Below are positions 35,421 to 43,656 of a DNA stretch of 60,334 nucleotides, one piece after another. The stretch lies in the NCBI GenBank assembly GCA_938092065.1, contig CALKND010000024.1, forward strand, positions 1 through 60,334, in the 5' to 3' direction. A program made the position numbers and the translations under genes. The stretch is from an uncultured Rhodospirillales bacterium. Lineage in GTDB: Bacteria; Pseudomonadota; Alphaproteobacteria; Rhodospirillales; JABHCV01. How positions within the stretch are numbered: the stretch's first letter is position 1; each line of letters begins with the position of its first letter. The notes below the pieces were generated by a model that saw only the letters and a program-made list of their open reading frames with translations, did not search any database and had not been told where the DNA came from.

Positions 35421-35933
35421 TTAATCTTTCGACGGGGTTTCTTCTTTAGGATCAGCAACCGTTTCAACTGCTTTCTTCTTCCCCTTTTTGGATTTAGATT
35501 GGCCAGTGGCACGAGCCTGAGCCTTAAGAGTGGCGGCTTCAGCTTTTTCAGCTGCGGTCAACTTACCCGAATATCCATCGACCTTTTCGGCTATACGTGC
35601 CGACTTACCTGTACGACCGCGAAGATAGTATAGCTTTGCTCGACGAACATCGCCACGACGGACTACATCAATCGCATCTATATTAGGCGAGTGCAGCGGA
35701 AATATACGCTCCACACCTTCCCCAGAGGAGATCTTGCGAACGGTAAATGATGAATTTAGACCATCATTCTTACGTGCAATGCAAACACCCTCGTAGGCCT
35801 GAATACGCTCGCGTGTACCCTCGACCACCTTGACGTTAACGCGAATAGTATCTCCAGCAGAAAACTCTGGTGTCCCTCGCTTTTCTGCCAGTTTTGCAAG
35901 CTGTTCATTTTCAATCTCTTCAATAATGTTCAT
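35421..35933 (-). CDS. rplS: 50S ribosomal protein L19 with C-terminal extension
   Basis: Structural protein at the 30S-50S interface. The core is standard: [39 protein letters not shown] and [16 protein letters not shown]. At 170 residues it carries a tail of about 50 residues after the KSARIAEK segment, rich in Lys, Ala and Glu. Such tails are seen in alphaproteobacterial L19. Last gene of ffh-rpsP-rimM-trmD-rplS. Confidence 0.96.
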   Translation of the reverse strand: MNIIEEIENEQLAKLAEKRGTPEFSAGDTIRVNVKVVEGTRERIQAYEGVCIARKNDGLNSSFTVRKISSGEGVERIFPLHSPNIDAIDVVRRGDVRRAKLYYLRGRTGKSARIAEKVDGYSGKLTAAEKAEAATLKAQARATGQSKSKKGKKKAVETVADPKEETPSKD

Positions 35934-35989
35934 CGTTTACTTCCTTAAATCTTAAAAAAACCAAATTTTTTGGCTTTCACAATGACCCT

Positions 35990-36709
35990 TTAAAACTTTT
36001 TCACATAACGGCTCCACAAGTCAGGCCGTCGTTCCTTAGTCAACTCTTCAGATTGGCTCTTTCTCCAATCCCTGATCTTTGCATGGTTACCTGAAAGTAA
36101 TACTTTCGGCACCTCCATGCCCCGCCACGCTTGAGGCCGTGTGTAGTGGGGGTATTCTAACAATCCCCGCTCAAAACTTTCTTCAACACCAGACGCAACG
36201 GACCCCATAATGCCAGGTAGCAAACGGACACAAGCATCGATCAAAGCAATCGCCGCGGGCTCTCCACCTGACAGTATGAAATCACCGAGGCTTACCTCTT
36301 GGATCTCATGAACCTGTTGCAGCCGCTCATCAATACCTTCATAACGGCCGCAGAGCAGTGACAAACCTGGTCCTGCTGCCAGTTCCCGAACCCTTTTCTG
36401 CTCCAGTGGGCGACCGCGCGGTGAGAGATAAATTAGAGGTCTACCAGGGTTTTGTACCTTGATTTTCTCAATCGCAACATCAACAATATCAGCTCTCATG
36501 ACCATTCCTGGCCCTCCACCGAAGGGAGCATCATCTACAGAACGATATTTATCGCTCGCAAAGCTTCGAATGTCTAGCGTTTCCAACCTCCAAATACCGT
36601 CTTGCAATCCCTGCCCTGCAAGTGAGAGTCCCAGAGATCCGGGAAACATTTCTTCAAAGAGGGTCAGGACTGTCGCCTTCCAAGGCTCCTTAGTTGCTGT
36701 CCCAATCAT
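35990..36709 (-). CDS. trmD: tRNA (guanine-37-N1)-methyltransferase
   Basis: Methylates G37 next to the anticodon to prevent frameshifting. SPOUT trefoil-knot enzyme of 239 residues: [45 protein letters not shown] and the C-terminal [20 protein letters not shown] that forms the SAM knot. Start overlaps the rimM stop by four bases (ATGA). Confidence 0.97.
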   Translation of the reverse strand: MIGTATKEPWKATVLTLFEEMFPGSLGLSLAGQGLQDGIWRLETLDIRSFASDKYRSVDDAPFGGGPGMVMRADIVDVAIEKIKVQNPGRPLIYLSPRGRPLEQKRVRELAAGPGLSLLCGRYEGIDERLQQVHEIQEVSLGDFILSGGEPAAIALIDACVRLLPGIMGSVASGVEESFERGLLEYPHYTRPQAWRGMEVPKVLLSGNHAKIRDWRKSQSEELTKERRPDLWSRYVKKF

Positions 36710-37263
36710 ATTTTCTCTCCAACTTCCTTTTCCTCTTCAGGCTCAACTGGCTCAATCAAACCAATTGGTGGGTCGATAACAACTCTGCCGCTTGCCTTAT
36801 CCACTTCCGGCACGGAGGCTATAGTAAAGGGAACCATAACCGTCCCAACCTCTCCTCCCACAACCTCCAAGATAGCACCAGCTCCAAAATCATGGACTTC
36901 CTTGACCTTACCAAGACATCCACCGTCAACTAGATCAGCCCTTAAACCCACCAGATCGGAAAAATAAAATTCATCCTCTTCTGTTGGCGGCAGCGCCGAT
37001 TTTGGGATATACAAACGGGCACCCTTCAGTGAATTAGCAGCATCTCTGTCTTCGATACCGTTTAAACGGGCCAGTATTTGGCCCTTAGCCTGTCCGGTGA
37101 TACTGATCTGATAACTTATTTTTCCATTTTCCTCGAAAACGTCACCATAACTTGAAATCCCCTTCGGATCAGCAGTAAAGCTTTTTATCCTGACTTCACC
37201 TTTTAGACCACGAGCACCGGTTATTGCGCCAACGCATATGAGTTCCTCAAAGGTTTCCGACAC
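36706..37263 (-). CDS. rimM: 16S rRNA processing protein RimM
   Basis: Binds S19 and helps 30S head maturation. 185 residues: N-terminal beta-barrel with [17 protein letters not shown], the [17 protein letters not shown] region, PRC-like C-terminal half starting [12 protein letters not shown] and ending [13 protein letters not shown]. Coupled to trmD. The C-terminal 15 residues are Glu-rich. Confidence 0.95.
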   Translation of the reverse strand: MSETFEELICVGAITGARGLKGEVRIKSFTADPKGISSYGDVFEENGKISYQISITGQAKGQILARLNGIEDRDAANSLKGARLYIPKSALPPTEEDEFYFSDLVGLRADLVDGGCLGKVKEVHDFGAGAILEVVGGEVGTVMVPFTIASVPEVDKASGRVVIDPPIGLIEPVEPEEEKEVGEKI

Positions 37264-37285
37264 AGCTTAGATCCCGGCAACCGGA

Positions 37286-37693
37286 TTAACCGGTTGCCTT
37301 ATCCTCAGCTGGTGTCTCAGTTGCAGCCTCTTCTGCTGGTGCCTCAGCTGCAGCCTTGGCAGCCTCCTCGGCTTCCTGCATGCGTTCCTGAGCCTTGGCT
37401 TTAGGCAAGTGCTGTTTAGTTTGTTTGTGCACGACGGGCTTTTCACCAATTGCAGCATCAGACAAGAAGCGAGCCACACGATCACTAGGCAAAGCACCAA
37501 CACTCATCCAATGTTTAATGCGCTCAATCTTAAGAATTACCCTTTCCGGATGCTCCTTTGGAACCATGGGATTATAGGAACCAACGCGCTCAATAAAGCG
37601 ACCGTCACGGGGGCTGCGTGAATCTGCTACGACAACGTGGTAAAAAGGGCGCTTCTTAGCACCGCCTCTAGAAAGTCTAATTTTTAAAGCCAT
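37286..37693 (-). CDS. rpsP: 30S ribosomal protein S16 with alanine/glutamate-rich tail
   Basis: 135 residues; the conserved core is the first 80 ([50 protein letters not shown]). The remaining ~55 residues are low complexity, Ala/Glu/Lys-rich, a pattern frequent in alphaproteobacterial S16. Position between ffh and rimM is conserved. Confidence 0.96.
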   Translation of the reverse strand: MALKIRLSRGGAKKRPFYHVVVADSRSPRDGRFIERVGSYNPMVPKEHPERVILKIERIKHWMSVGALPSDRVARFLSDAAIGEKPVVHKQTKQHLPKAKAQERMQEAEEAAKAAAEAPAEEAATETPAEDKATG

Positions 37694-37760
37694 AGTGACT
37701 ATTTATTCCTTTTCTTGTAACTAACGTGTTTCTAAAAGTCTCAACTAAAACTTCGAAGAT

Positions 37761-39143
37761 CTAGCCTCGCGGCATCATTCCAGGTGGCATTCCGCCACTC
37801 ATCATGCCTCTTGGGCCCATCTTACCCATTTTCTTCATCATCTGGCCCATTTGCTTGTGTTGCTTCAAAAGCCGGTTGACGTCTTGTACGGATGTCCCAG
37901 AACCAGCTGCAATACGCCGCCGCCTAGAACCATTTAAAACTTTTGGCTTGTAGCGCTCGCTAGGTGTCATGGAAGACAGGATCGCCTGCTGACGAGCGAT
38001 CATCTTATCATCAATGTTAGCTTCGGAAATCTGCTTCTTCATTTTTGAAAGGCCAGGAACCATGCCCAATAGGCCACCCACATCGCCCATGGAGCGAACC
38101 TGTTTAAGCTGTTCTGCCATGTCGTTAAGGGTAAACTGACCTTTCATCATCTTTTTAGCTAACTTTTCAGCGTCTTCCTTGTCTATAACTTCAGCTGCCT
38201 TTTCAACCAGACCGACAATATCACCCTGTCCGAGAATGCGCCCTGCGATACGCGACGCCTGAAAGCTCTCTAATTCGTCTAACCTTTCACCAACACCCAT
38301 TAACTTGATCGGTTTGCCGGTGACTGCACGCATGGAGAGTGCTGCACCACCACGGGCGTCACCATCGACCCTAGTCAGAACAATACCGGTAACACCGACC
38401 TTCTCATCGAATTCCTTGGCCATGTTGACCGCATCTTGGCCAGTCATGGCGTCTGCAACCAGCAGAGTTTCAATTGGATTGGTGACTGCACTAATCTTTG
38501 CGACCTCGTCCATCAATTCTTGATCCACATGCATCCGACCAGCGGTGTCCAGAATAACAACGTCATAACCCTCGCGCCGCGCCATATCCATGGCTCTGCT
38601 TGCAATCCCCACAGGCTTTTCACCCATAATTACCGGTAAAGTCGGTACATCGCTTTGCGATCCCAGGACTTCTAGTTGTTGTTGAGCAGCTGGCCGGTAA
38701 ACGTCAAGAGACGCCATTAATACTTTTTTCTTGTCACGCTTCTTAATGCGAAGGCCCAGCTTGGCGCTGGTTGTAGTCTTTCCTGAACCCTGCAGACCGA
38801 CCATCAAAACCACGACGGGCGGAACACCTACAAGGTTCAAACCAGCATCTTCATGATTTGGGCTTGCGTCTTCATTGGCGCCACCTAGCATTTCAACCAG
38901 ATGGTCATGGACGATCTTTATGACCATCTGTCCCGGTGTAACGGAACGCAAAACTTCTTCGCCTATGGCACGCTGCTTAACGGACTCGATGAACGACTTT
39001 ACCACATTTAGGGCGACATCAGCCTCGATCAATGCAATACGAATTTCGCGCAGGGCAGAATCAACGTCATTCTCAGAGAGCGCACCGCGCTTTGTCAGGC
39101 TGTCGAGTATCTCGCCAAGCTTGCTTGTTAGGCTGTCAAACAT
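37761..39143 (-). CDS. ffh: Signal recognition particle GTPase Ffh
   Basis: Binds signal peptides of nascent membrane proteins and delivers them to FtsY. 460 residues: N helical bundle, GTPase with P-loop GLQGSGKTTTSAKLG (about 107-121), DVYRPAAQQQL, DTAGRMHVDQELMDE and TRVDGDARGGAAL, then the Met-rich M domain ending in a run of MMKK and GMMPRG. Partner gene ftsY is only 2.4 kb away on the other strand. First gene of the ribosomal operon. Confidence 0.97.
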   Translation of the reverse strand: MFDSLTSKLGEILDSLTKRGALSENDVDSALREIRIALIEADVALNVVKSFIESVKQRAIGEEVLRSVTPGQMVIKIVHDHLVEMLGGANEDASPNHEDAGLNLVGVPPVVVLMVGLQGSGKTTTSAKLGLRIKKRDKKKVLMASLDVYRPAAQQQLEVLGSQSDVPTLPVIMGEKPVGIASRAMDMARREGYDVVILDTAGRMHVDQELMDEVAKISAVTNPIETLLVADAMTGQDAVNMAKEFDEKVGVTGIVLTRVDGDARGGAALSMRAVTGKPIKLMGVGERLDELESFQASRIAGRILGQGDIVGLVEKAAEVIDKEDAEKLAKKMMKGQFTLNDMAEQLKQVRSMGDVGGLLGMVPGLSKMKKQISEANIDDKMIARQQAILSSMTPSERYKPKVLNGSRRRRIAAGSGTSVQDVNRLLKQHKQMGQMMKKMGKMGPRGMMSGGMPPGMMPRG

Positions 39144-39486
39144 CGTCTTTTTTGTCCATAAACAGGTCGCAAATTAAGTCCAAAGCAAAAAGCGCCAGTG
39201 CGCGAACCTCGCGGACTAGCGGCGCCCCATGAGGCGTAATATTCATGGGTATAAGTATTCTATGCACTCTACGGATAGCCCCCAAGCAAGTCAAGCGTTG
39301 GGTATGCACGCTTTAGAAATTCAAAACCACAATACTCCAACGCCAGCTTTTAGGCCAAAAGCTTGCCCCATTGGCCGAGACTATTTTTATAACGCGCCTC
39401 AAGCCCTCCTTCACATGGAAAAAATCCTCAGCCTGAACAGCTAAAACTATGGACTTCTTGGGCCGTAGCGACATATTAACTTGGTT
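39144..39486. other. Divergent intergenic region between ffh and dapF
   Basis: About 340 bases with no supported gene. It contains a GC-rich nested inverted repeat: GCGCC (39192-39196) with GGCGC (39221-39225), and inside it CGCG (39201-39204) with CGCG (39210-39213). This could structure the ffh leader RNA. A 71-codon plus-strand frame here has no ribosome binding site or recognisable product. Confidence 0.4.
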
Positions 39487-40320
39487 ATGAAAATACTACC
39501 GTTTACAAAGATGCATGGACTCGGCAATGATTTTGTTATTATCGATGGCCGGGAACAGCGGCTTGAACTGGGCCGACCACATGTGCGCGCGATCGCCAAC
39601 CGGCATACGGGCATAGGTTGCGATCAGTTAATTCTTATCGAAAAACCATTGGATGATGTGGCTGACGCCTTCATGCGTATATACAACACCGATGGCAGCG
39701 AGGCCGAGGCCTGTGGAAATGCAACACGCTGTGTCGCTTCAATTCTCATGTGCGAAAGCGGCGAAGACCAAACCATTATAGAAACCCTGGCTGGACTACT
39801 TGATGCACATATTGCTGATGGTGGCCTTGTCTCAGTCGATATGGGACAAGCCAAGATGGATTGGCGTGACATCCCCTTAAGCGAAGCAATCGATAGTTTG
39901 CACCTGGGCGTTGGGTCCGGTCCTCTTCAAGACCCTGTTGGTGTTAATATGGGCAACCCCCATGCAGTTTTTTTTGTCGATGATGCGGACGCCGTTGATC
40001 TCATTCAACATGGCTCGGTTTTGGAACGCCACAAGCTTTTTCCCCAGCACGCCAATATTGGCGTCGCTACAATAAAAGGCAAAGGCTTTATTCGTCTGCG
40101 GGTCTGGGAGCGCGGCGTTGGTGAAACGCTTGCTTGCGGTTCTGGCGCGTGCGCGGCAATGGTGGCAGCCAGCCGTCGCTCTCTTTGTGGGCATAGTGCC
40201 TCCGTCCAACTTAATGGCGGAACCTTGCACATAGAATGGATGGCGGACAATCATGTATTGATGACAGGGCCAGTGTCGACTAGTTTTTCCGGTTTCGTTG
40301 ACCCTGCTCTATTGGACTAA
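39487..40320 (+). CDS. dapF: Diaminopimelate epimerase
   Basis: Converts LL- to meso-diaminopimelate for peptidoglycan and lysine. 277 residues from the ATG at 39487 (a TTG at 39481 would add two). Catalytic cysteines are visible in the pair EACGNATRC and ETLACGSGACA. The MHGLGNDFVIIDG N-terminus is diagnostic. First of the dapF-mtaB-ftsY run. Confidence 0.96.
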   Translation: MKILPFTKMHGLGNDFVIIDGREQRLELGRPHVRAIANRHTGIGCDQLILIEKPLDDVADAFMRIYNTDGSEAEACGNATRCVASILMCESGEDQTIIETLAGLLDAHIADGGLVSVDMGQAKMDWRDIPLSEAIDSLHLGVGSGPLQDPVGVNMGNPHAVFFVDDADAVDLIQHGSVLERHKLFPQHANIGVATIKGKGFIRLRVWERGVGETLACGSGACAAMVAASRRSLCGHSASVQLNGGTLHIEWMADNHVLMTGPVSTSFSGFVDPALLD

Positions 40321-40332
40321 GGGAGAGAATTT

Positions 40333-41589
40333 TTGCCAGGTCCCCGTGTCATTACTCTTGGCTGTCGTCTAAACACCCTTGAGTCTGAAATTATACGCTC
40401 ACAAGCTGATAATGCTGAGCTTGATGACACTATTATAGTCAACACGTGCGCCGTCACGGCCCAAGCTGAACGTCAAGCCCGCCAGACCATTCGCCGTCTG
40501 CGCCGGGACAATCCTGAGGTTCAAATTATAGTCACTGGCTGCGCTGCCCAACTAAAGCCAGAAGAATTTGCATCCATGAAAGAAGTTGACAGAGTTATAG
40601 GCAACTCTGAAAAGATGATTGGGGGACACCTGTCAGGTCACTCCGACACAAACATTGATGTATCTGACATCATGGATGTTACCAGCGCCATAGATGTGCC
40701 AGTGATCTCTGGTTTTGAAAATCGCACACGTGCATTCGTTCAGGTCCAGCAGGGCTGCGATCACCGCTGCACGTTTTGCATTATTCCCTTCGCGCGTGGG
40801 CCCAATCGTAGTGTTTCACCTGAACATATTATTAAACAGGTTCAAACCCTTACAGAAAACGGTCATGTAGAGGTTGTACTGACCGGAGTAGATGTTTCCT
40901 CCTTCGGTCAGGATGACGAGAAACTGCCTACACTTGGAATGCTCGCGCGTACAATACTTGACCGAGTTGACGCTTTGAAACGCCTCCGCATAACCTCCCT
41001 TGACCCAGCTTTCGTTGATGATGACATACTACATCTTTTGGCTGATGAAGAACGATTCATGCCGCACCTTCATCTAAGCTTACAGGCTGCAGACGACATG
41101 ATTTTGAAAAGAATGAAACGACGTCACACTCGCAGCTCAGCTATTGATCTAGTTAATCGTGTACGCACCGCTAGGCCAGACGTTGTTTTTGGGGCTGACC
41201 TGATTGCAGGTTTCCCCACGGAAACAGACGAGATGTTTGAGAATACCCTTAAGGCAGTTAATGAAATGGGCCTGACTTATTTGCACATCTTCCCTTACTC
41301 AGAACGACCCGATACTCCCGCTGGGAAAATGCCTGGCGTTCATAACGCCACGATTACAAAACGCGCTAAATATTTGCGGGAAGCTGGCGACTTAGCGCTT
41401 CATAAATATCTTAAATCAAAAGAGGGCAAAGCTGTTGAGGTACTTGTTGAAAAAAATTGCACGGGTCACACACAACACTTTACTCCAGTTGACCTGATGT
41501 TTGATGCACCCATCGGGTCTATAGTTGACGTAAACGTTATTGCTATCAACGAAGAAAAAGGTCGGCTCATTGCTGGTTTAGCAGCATGA
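40333..41589 (+). CDS. mtaB: tRNA (N6-threonylcarbamoyladenosine-37-C2)-methylthiotransferase MtaB
   Basis: Radical-SAM methylthiotransferase that makes ms2t6A at tRNA position 37. 418 residues from a TTG with a strong GGGAGAG upstream. N-terminal UPF0004 domain with cysteines in LGCRLNTLE, VNTCAVTAQAE and TGCAAQ; radical SAM CxxxCxxC in CDHRCTFCIIPFARG (about 145-158). A C-terminal TRAM-like region is present. It lies between dapF and ftsY and overlaps ftsY by four bases. Confidence 0.94.
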   Translation: MPGPRVITLGCRLNTLESEIIRSQADNAELDDTIIVNTCAVTAQAERQARQTIRRLRRDNPEVQIIVTGCAAQLKPEEFASMKEVDRVIGNSEKMIGGHLSGHSDTNIDVSDIMDVTSAIDVPVISGFENRTRAFVQVQQGCDHRCTFCIIPFARGPNRSVSPEHIIKQVQTLTENGHVEVVLTGVDVSSFGQDDEKLPTLGMLARTILDRVDALKRLRITSLDPAFVDDDILHLLADEERFMPHLHLSLQAADDMILKRMKRRHTRSSAIDLVNRVRTARPDVVFGADLIAGFPTETDEMFENTLKAVNEMGLTYLHIFPYSERPDTPAGKMPGVHNATITKRAKYLREAGDLALHKYLKSKEGKAVEVLVEKNCTGHTQHFTPVDLMFDAPIGSIVDVNVIAINEEKGRLIAGLAA

Positions 41590-42518
41590 GTAAAGGGCAT
41601 AATTCTGGCTGGCTTTCACGCCTTAAAAAAGGCCTTAGCCATACCTCAGCCAAACTGGTTGACCCAATAAGTGCAGCATTCACCAAACGTCGTTTGGATG
41701 AAAAGGCCCTTGAGGAACTTGAAGAATTACTAATTGCTGCCGATCTCGGCCCATTGCTGGCTTCAAGCCTCACTACCCGGTTCTCTCACACACGCTTTAA
41801 TAAGGAAGTTAATGGTGACGAAATTCGGAGTGCTTTGGCAGAAGATATCGAAAAGCTGCTTGAACCTGTGGCAAAGCCTTTCACCGTAAACCCTACATTA
41901 AAACCACATGTGGTTATTGTATGTGGTGTTAATGGCAGTGGCAAAACTACTTCTATTGGAAAATTGGCAGCTAGTCTTAAAGATCAGGGCGCAAGCGTAA
42001 TGATGGCCGCCGCTGACACCTTTCGTGCCGCAGCGACGGAACAGTTACAGGTATGGGGGGAGCGGACGGGCTCAAAAGTCATTGCAACCAGCCCAGGAGC
42101 CGATGCAGCTGGGCTCGCATACGATGCCTTTGTAAAAGCTAAGGATGCGGGTGTTGATGTCCTTTTAATCGATACAGCTGGTCGTCTGCAAAATAAGAAG
42201 GGCCTGATGGCTGAACTTGAAAAGATTATACGTGTCATCCGCAAGCTGGATGAAACTGCCCCTCACGACTGCCTTTTGGTGCTTGATGCCACCGTTGGCC
42301 AGAATGCACATTCTCAGGTACAAACATTTAAAGAGCTTGTCGATGTCAGCGGTCTAATAATAACCAAACTTGATGGTACCGCACACGGGGGAGTCGTAGT
42401 TGCCTTGGCAGATAAATTTGGCCTGCCAGTTCACGCTGTTGGTGTTGGCGAGGGTGCGGAAGACATGAGACCATTCGAAGCAAAGGTCTTCGCTCGTTCC
42501 TTGGTAGGACTCTCATAA
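41586..42518 (+). CDS. ftsY: Signal recognition particle receptor FtsY
   Basis: Membrane-associated GTPase receptor for SRP. 310 residues, without the long acidic N-terminal A domain of E. coli; only the N helices and the GTPase remain. Motifs: P-loop GVNGSGKTTSIGKLA (about 115-129), DTFRAAATEQL, DTAGRLQNKKGLM, TKLDGTAHGG. ATGA overlap with the mtaB stop indicates coupling. Confidence 0.97.
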   Translation: MSKGHNSGWLSRLKKGLSHTSAKLVDPISAAFTKRRLDEKALEELEELLIAADLGPLLASSLTTRFSHTRFNKEVNGDEIRSALAEDIEKLLEPVAKPFTVNPTLKPHVVIVCGVNGSGKTTSIGKLAASLKDQGASVMMAAADTFRAAATEQLQVWGERTGSKVIATSPGADAAGLAYDAFVKAKDAGVDVLLIDTAGRLQNKKGLMAELEKIIRVIRKLDETAPHDCLLVLDATVGQNAHSQVQTFKELVDVSGLIITKLDGTAHGGVVVALADKFGLPVHAVGVGEGAEDMRPFEAKVFARSLVGLS

Positions 42519-42700
42519 GTAAATCTTCAGCCATCCAGTGGCCAAAATCTCAACCAAGGTTAAATTAACGATCTTATACTATTGGAACTTTGGTGTTTTA
42601 ACAGTAAATTAAGTTCAATATCTAGTAATGCTATCTTAATCAATTTTTAGCCACCTCAAGTGGGTTGTTAAGGTGGTTGAAAGATGGATCTAAAGATTGC
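42519..42700. other. Intergenic region downstream of ftsY with a hairpin
   Basis: No gene. CCACCT (42651-42656) and AGGTGG (42671-42676) form a six-base stem with a 14-base loop. No T-run follows on either strand, so a terminator is not supported. Confidence 0.35.
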
Positions 42701-42925
42701 TCAGACCATAATATCGAGATAGTAGCCCTTGGGCACATCTGCTCTTGGAGCAGTGACTTTATCCAGTACTTTGTCGAGACGGGTCATAGCGCGGCGCTCG
42801 TGAGGTGTTTCATTGGAGTTAGTAACAGCAGCACGATTTCTGACCTGTTCAGCCGAAAAGTAGCTGCGTGAACGTTCGCTAGTTGGGACAATAGCCCGTG
42901 CTGGAATAGTCGGCATTTGACTCAT
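42701..42925 (-). CDS. Small hypothetical protein (74 residues)
   Basis: A compact polar protein of 74 residues from the ATG at 42925 (ATGs at 42937 and 42916 are alternatives; none has a strong ribosome binding site). It is rich in Arg, with an ETPHERRAMTRLDKVLDKV amphipathic segment, and ends VPKGYYLDIMV. I have the impression of similar short alphaproteobacterial proteins with a PRGxYxNI-type C-terminus, but cannot confirm it. It sits alone between ftsY and the next small gene, on the minus strand. Function unknown. Confidence 0.45.
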   Translation of the reverse strand: MSQMPTIPARAIVPTSERSRSYFSAEQVRNRAAVTNSNETPHERRAMTRLDKVLDKVTAPRADVPKGYYLDIMV

Positions 42926-43230
42926 AATCAACAACATGAACGCAAATGGTTAACAGAACCTATAACTAGATAAAAATAGGGAATTTCCTAAAATTTAAGT
43001 GTAAAAGGATGCGGTCAATTAAGCTGAAATAATATAGACAATAATTGCTAAAAAAACGCATAGAAATACTTTCAGCCAATGCTTTTATGCCCACGCATGT
43101 TGAGAAAGCCATAACGCCAAAGCACTATTTAGTTCTCATAAAATTAACCAAATTTGTAAAATGCAAGTACAAGAAACACTAAAATCTAGCTAAGCTTAAA
43201 ACCATGACATCCTAGCCTTTAGCTGGGACT
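42926..43230. other. Gap between two small minus-strand genes
   Basis: AT-rich, no supported coding frame, RNA gene or clear repeat. It would contain the promoter for the 74-residue gene. Confidence 0.4.
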
Positions 43231-43431
43231 TCATGCATCAGTGCTGATGTTACTGCCCAAGCTCAAGTCAGAGCCTGAGGCTGAAACATTAACATTCAGC
43301 CTTATTTGTTTCTGAGGTTCTTGTGCTTGAGATAAGGCTACTTCCGCTACTTTATCTTGCCTGAGAGTGCGCTTGAGAGTCTCAACAGCAAGATTAAAAT
43401 TTGCCGGAGGAACACCCGGAGCTGTAGTCAT
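43231..43431 (-). CDS. Small hypothetical protein (66 residues) with a strong ribosome binding site
   Basis: 66 residues. AAGGAGGT lies four bases before the ATG at 43431, the best ribosome binding site in the region, so expression is credible. The N-terminal half is a helix (NLAVETLKRTLRQDKVAEVAL), followed by a Gln/Pro linker and a beta-like RLNVNVSASG segment with a Ser/Asp-rich end. No transmembrane segment. The layout recalls short putative motility-associated proteins of alphaproteobacteria, but that is only an impression. Divergent from the receptor-like gene. Confidence 0.7.
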   Translation of the reverse strand: MTTAPGVPPANFNLAVETLKRTLRQDKVAEVALSQAQEPQKQIRLNVNVSASGSDLSLGSNISTDA

Positions 43432-43583
43432 TCTGACCTCCTTAACTATTCATAATTAATATAATCAGGCATTGAGTTAGAAAAGCAACTTTCTGTTACA
43501 CAATAATAAAATCGCATAAATTTAAAAAAAAAGAAACAAATAATTACATACGTTAAATCCAAGCCAAGGCAAGGGCTTTATTT

Positions 43584-43613
43584 TTGACGCCAAACTCCTG
43601 ATTCTGTTATATC
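43584..43613 (+). promoter_or_regulatory. Candidate sigma70 promoter of the receptor-like gene
   Basis: TTGACG (43584-43589) and TATATC (43608-43613) spaced 18 bases, about 45 bases before the ATG at 43657. Elements seen; activity inferred. Confidence 0.4.
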
Positions 43614-43656
43614 ATAATTTTTATCTTAAATTTTTAAGACTACACAGGAAATTTTG

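Noticed and set aside
37267..37503. 78-codon minus-strand frame with an Arg/Leu-rich sequence overlapping rpsP
   Set aside because: It is a frame shadow of the S16 tail; rpsP in the other frame is clearly the real gene.
39229..39444. 71-codon plus-strand frame in the ffh-dapF gap
   Set aside because: No ribosome binding site, composition like the intergenic sequence, no similarity I recognise.
42651..42676. CCACCT/AGGTGG stem as a terminator for ftsY
   Set aside because: No T-run follows on the plus strand, and none on the minus strand.
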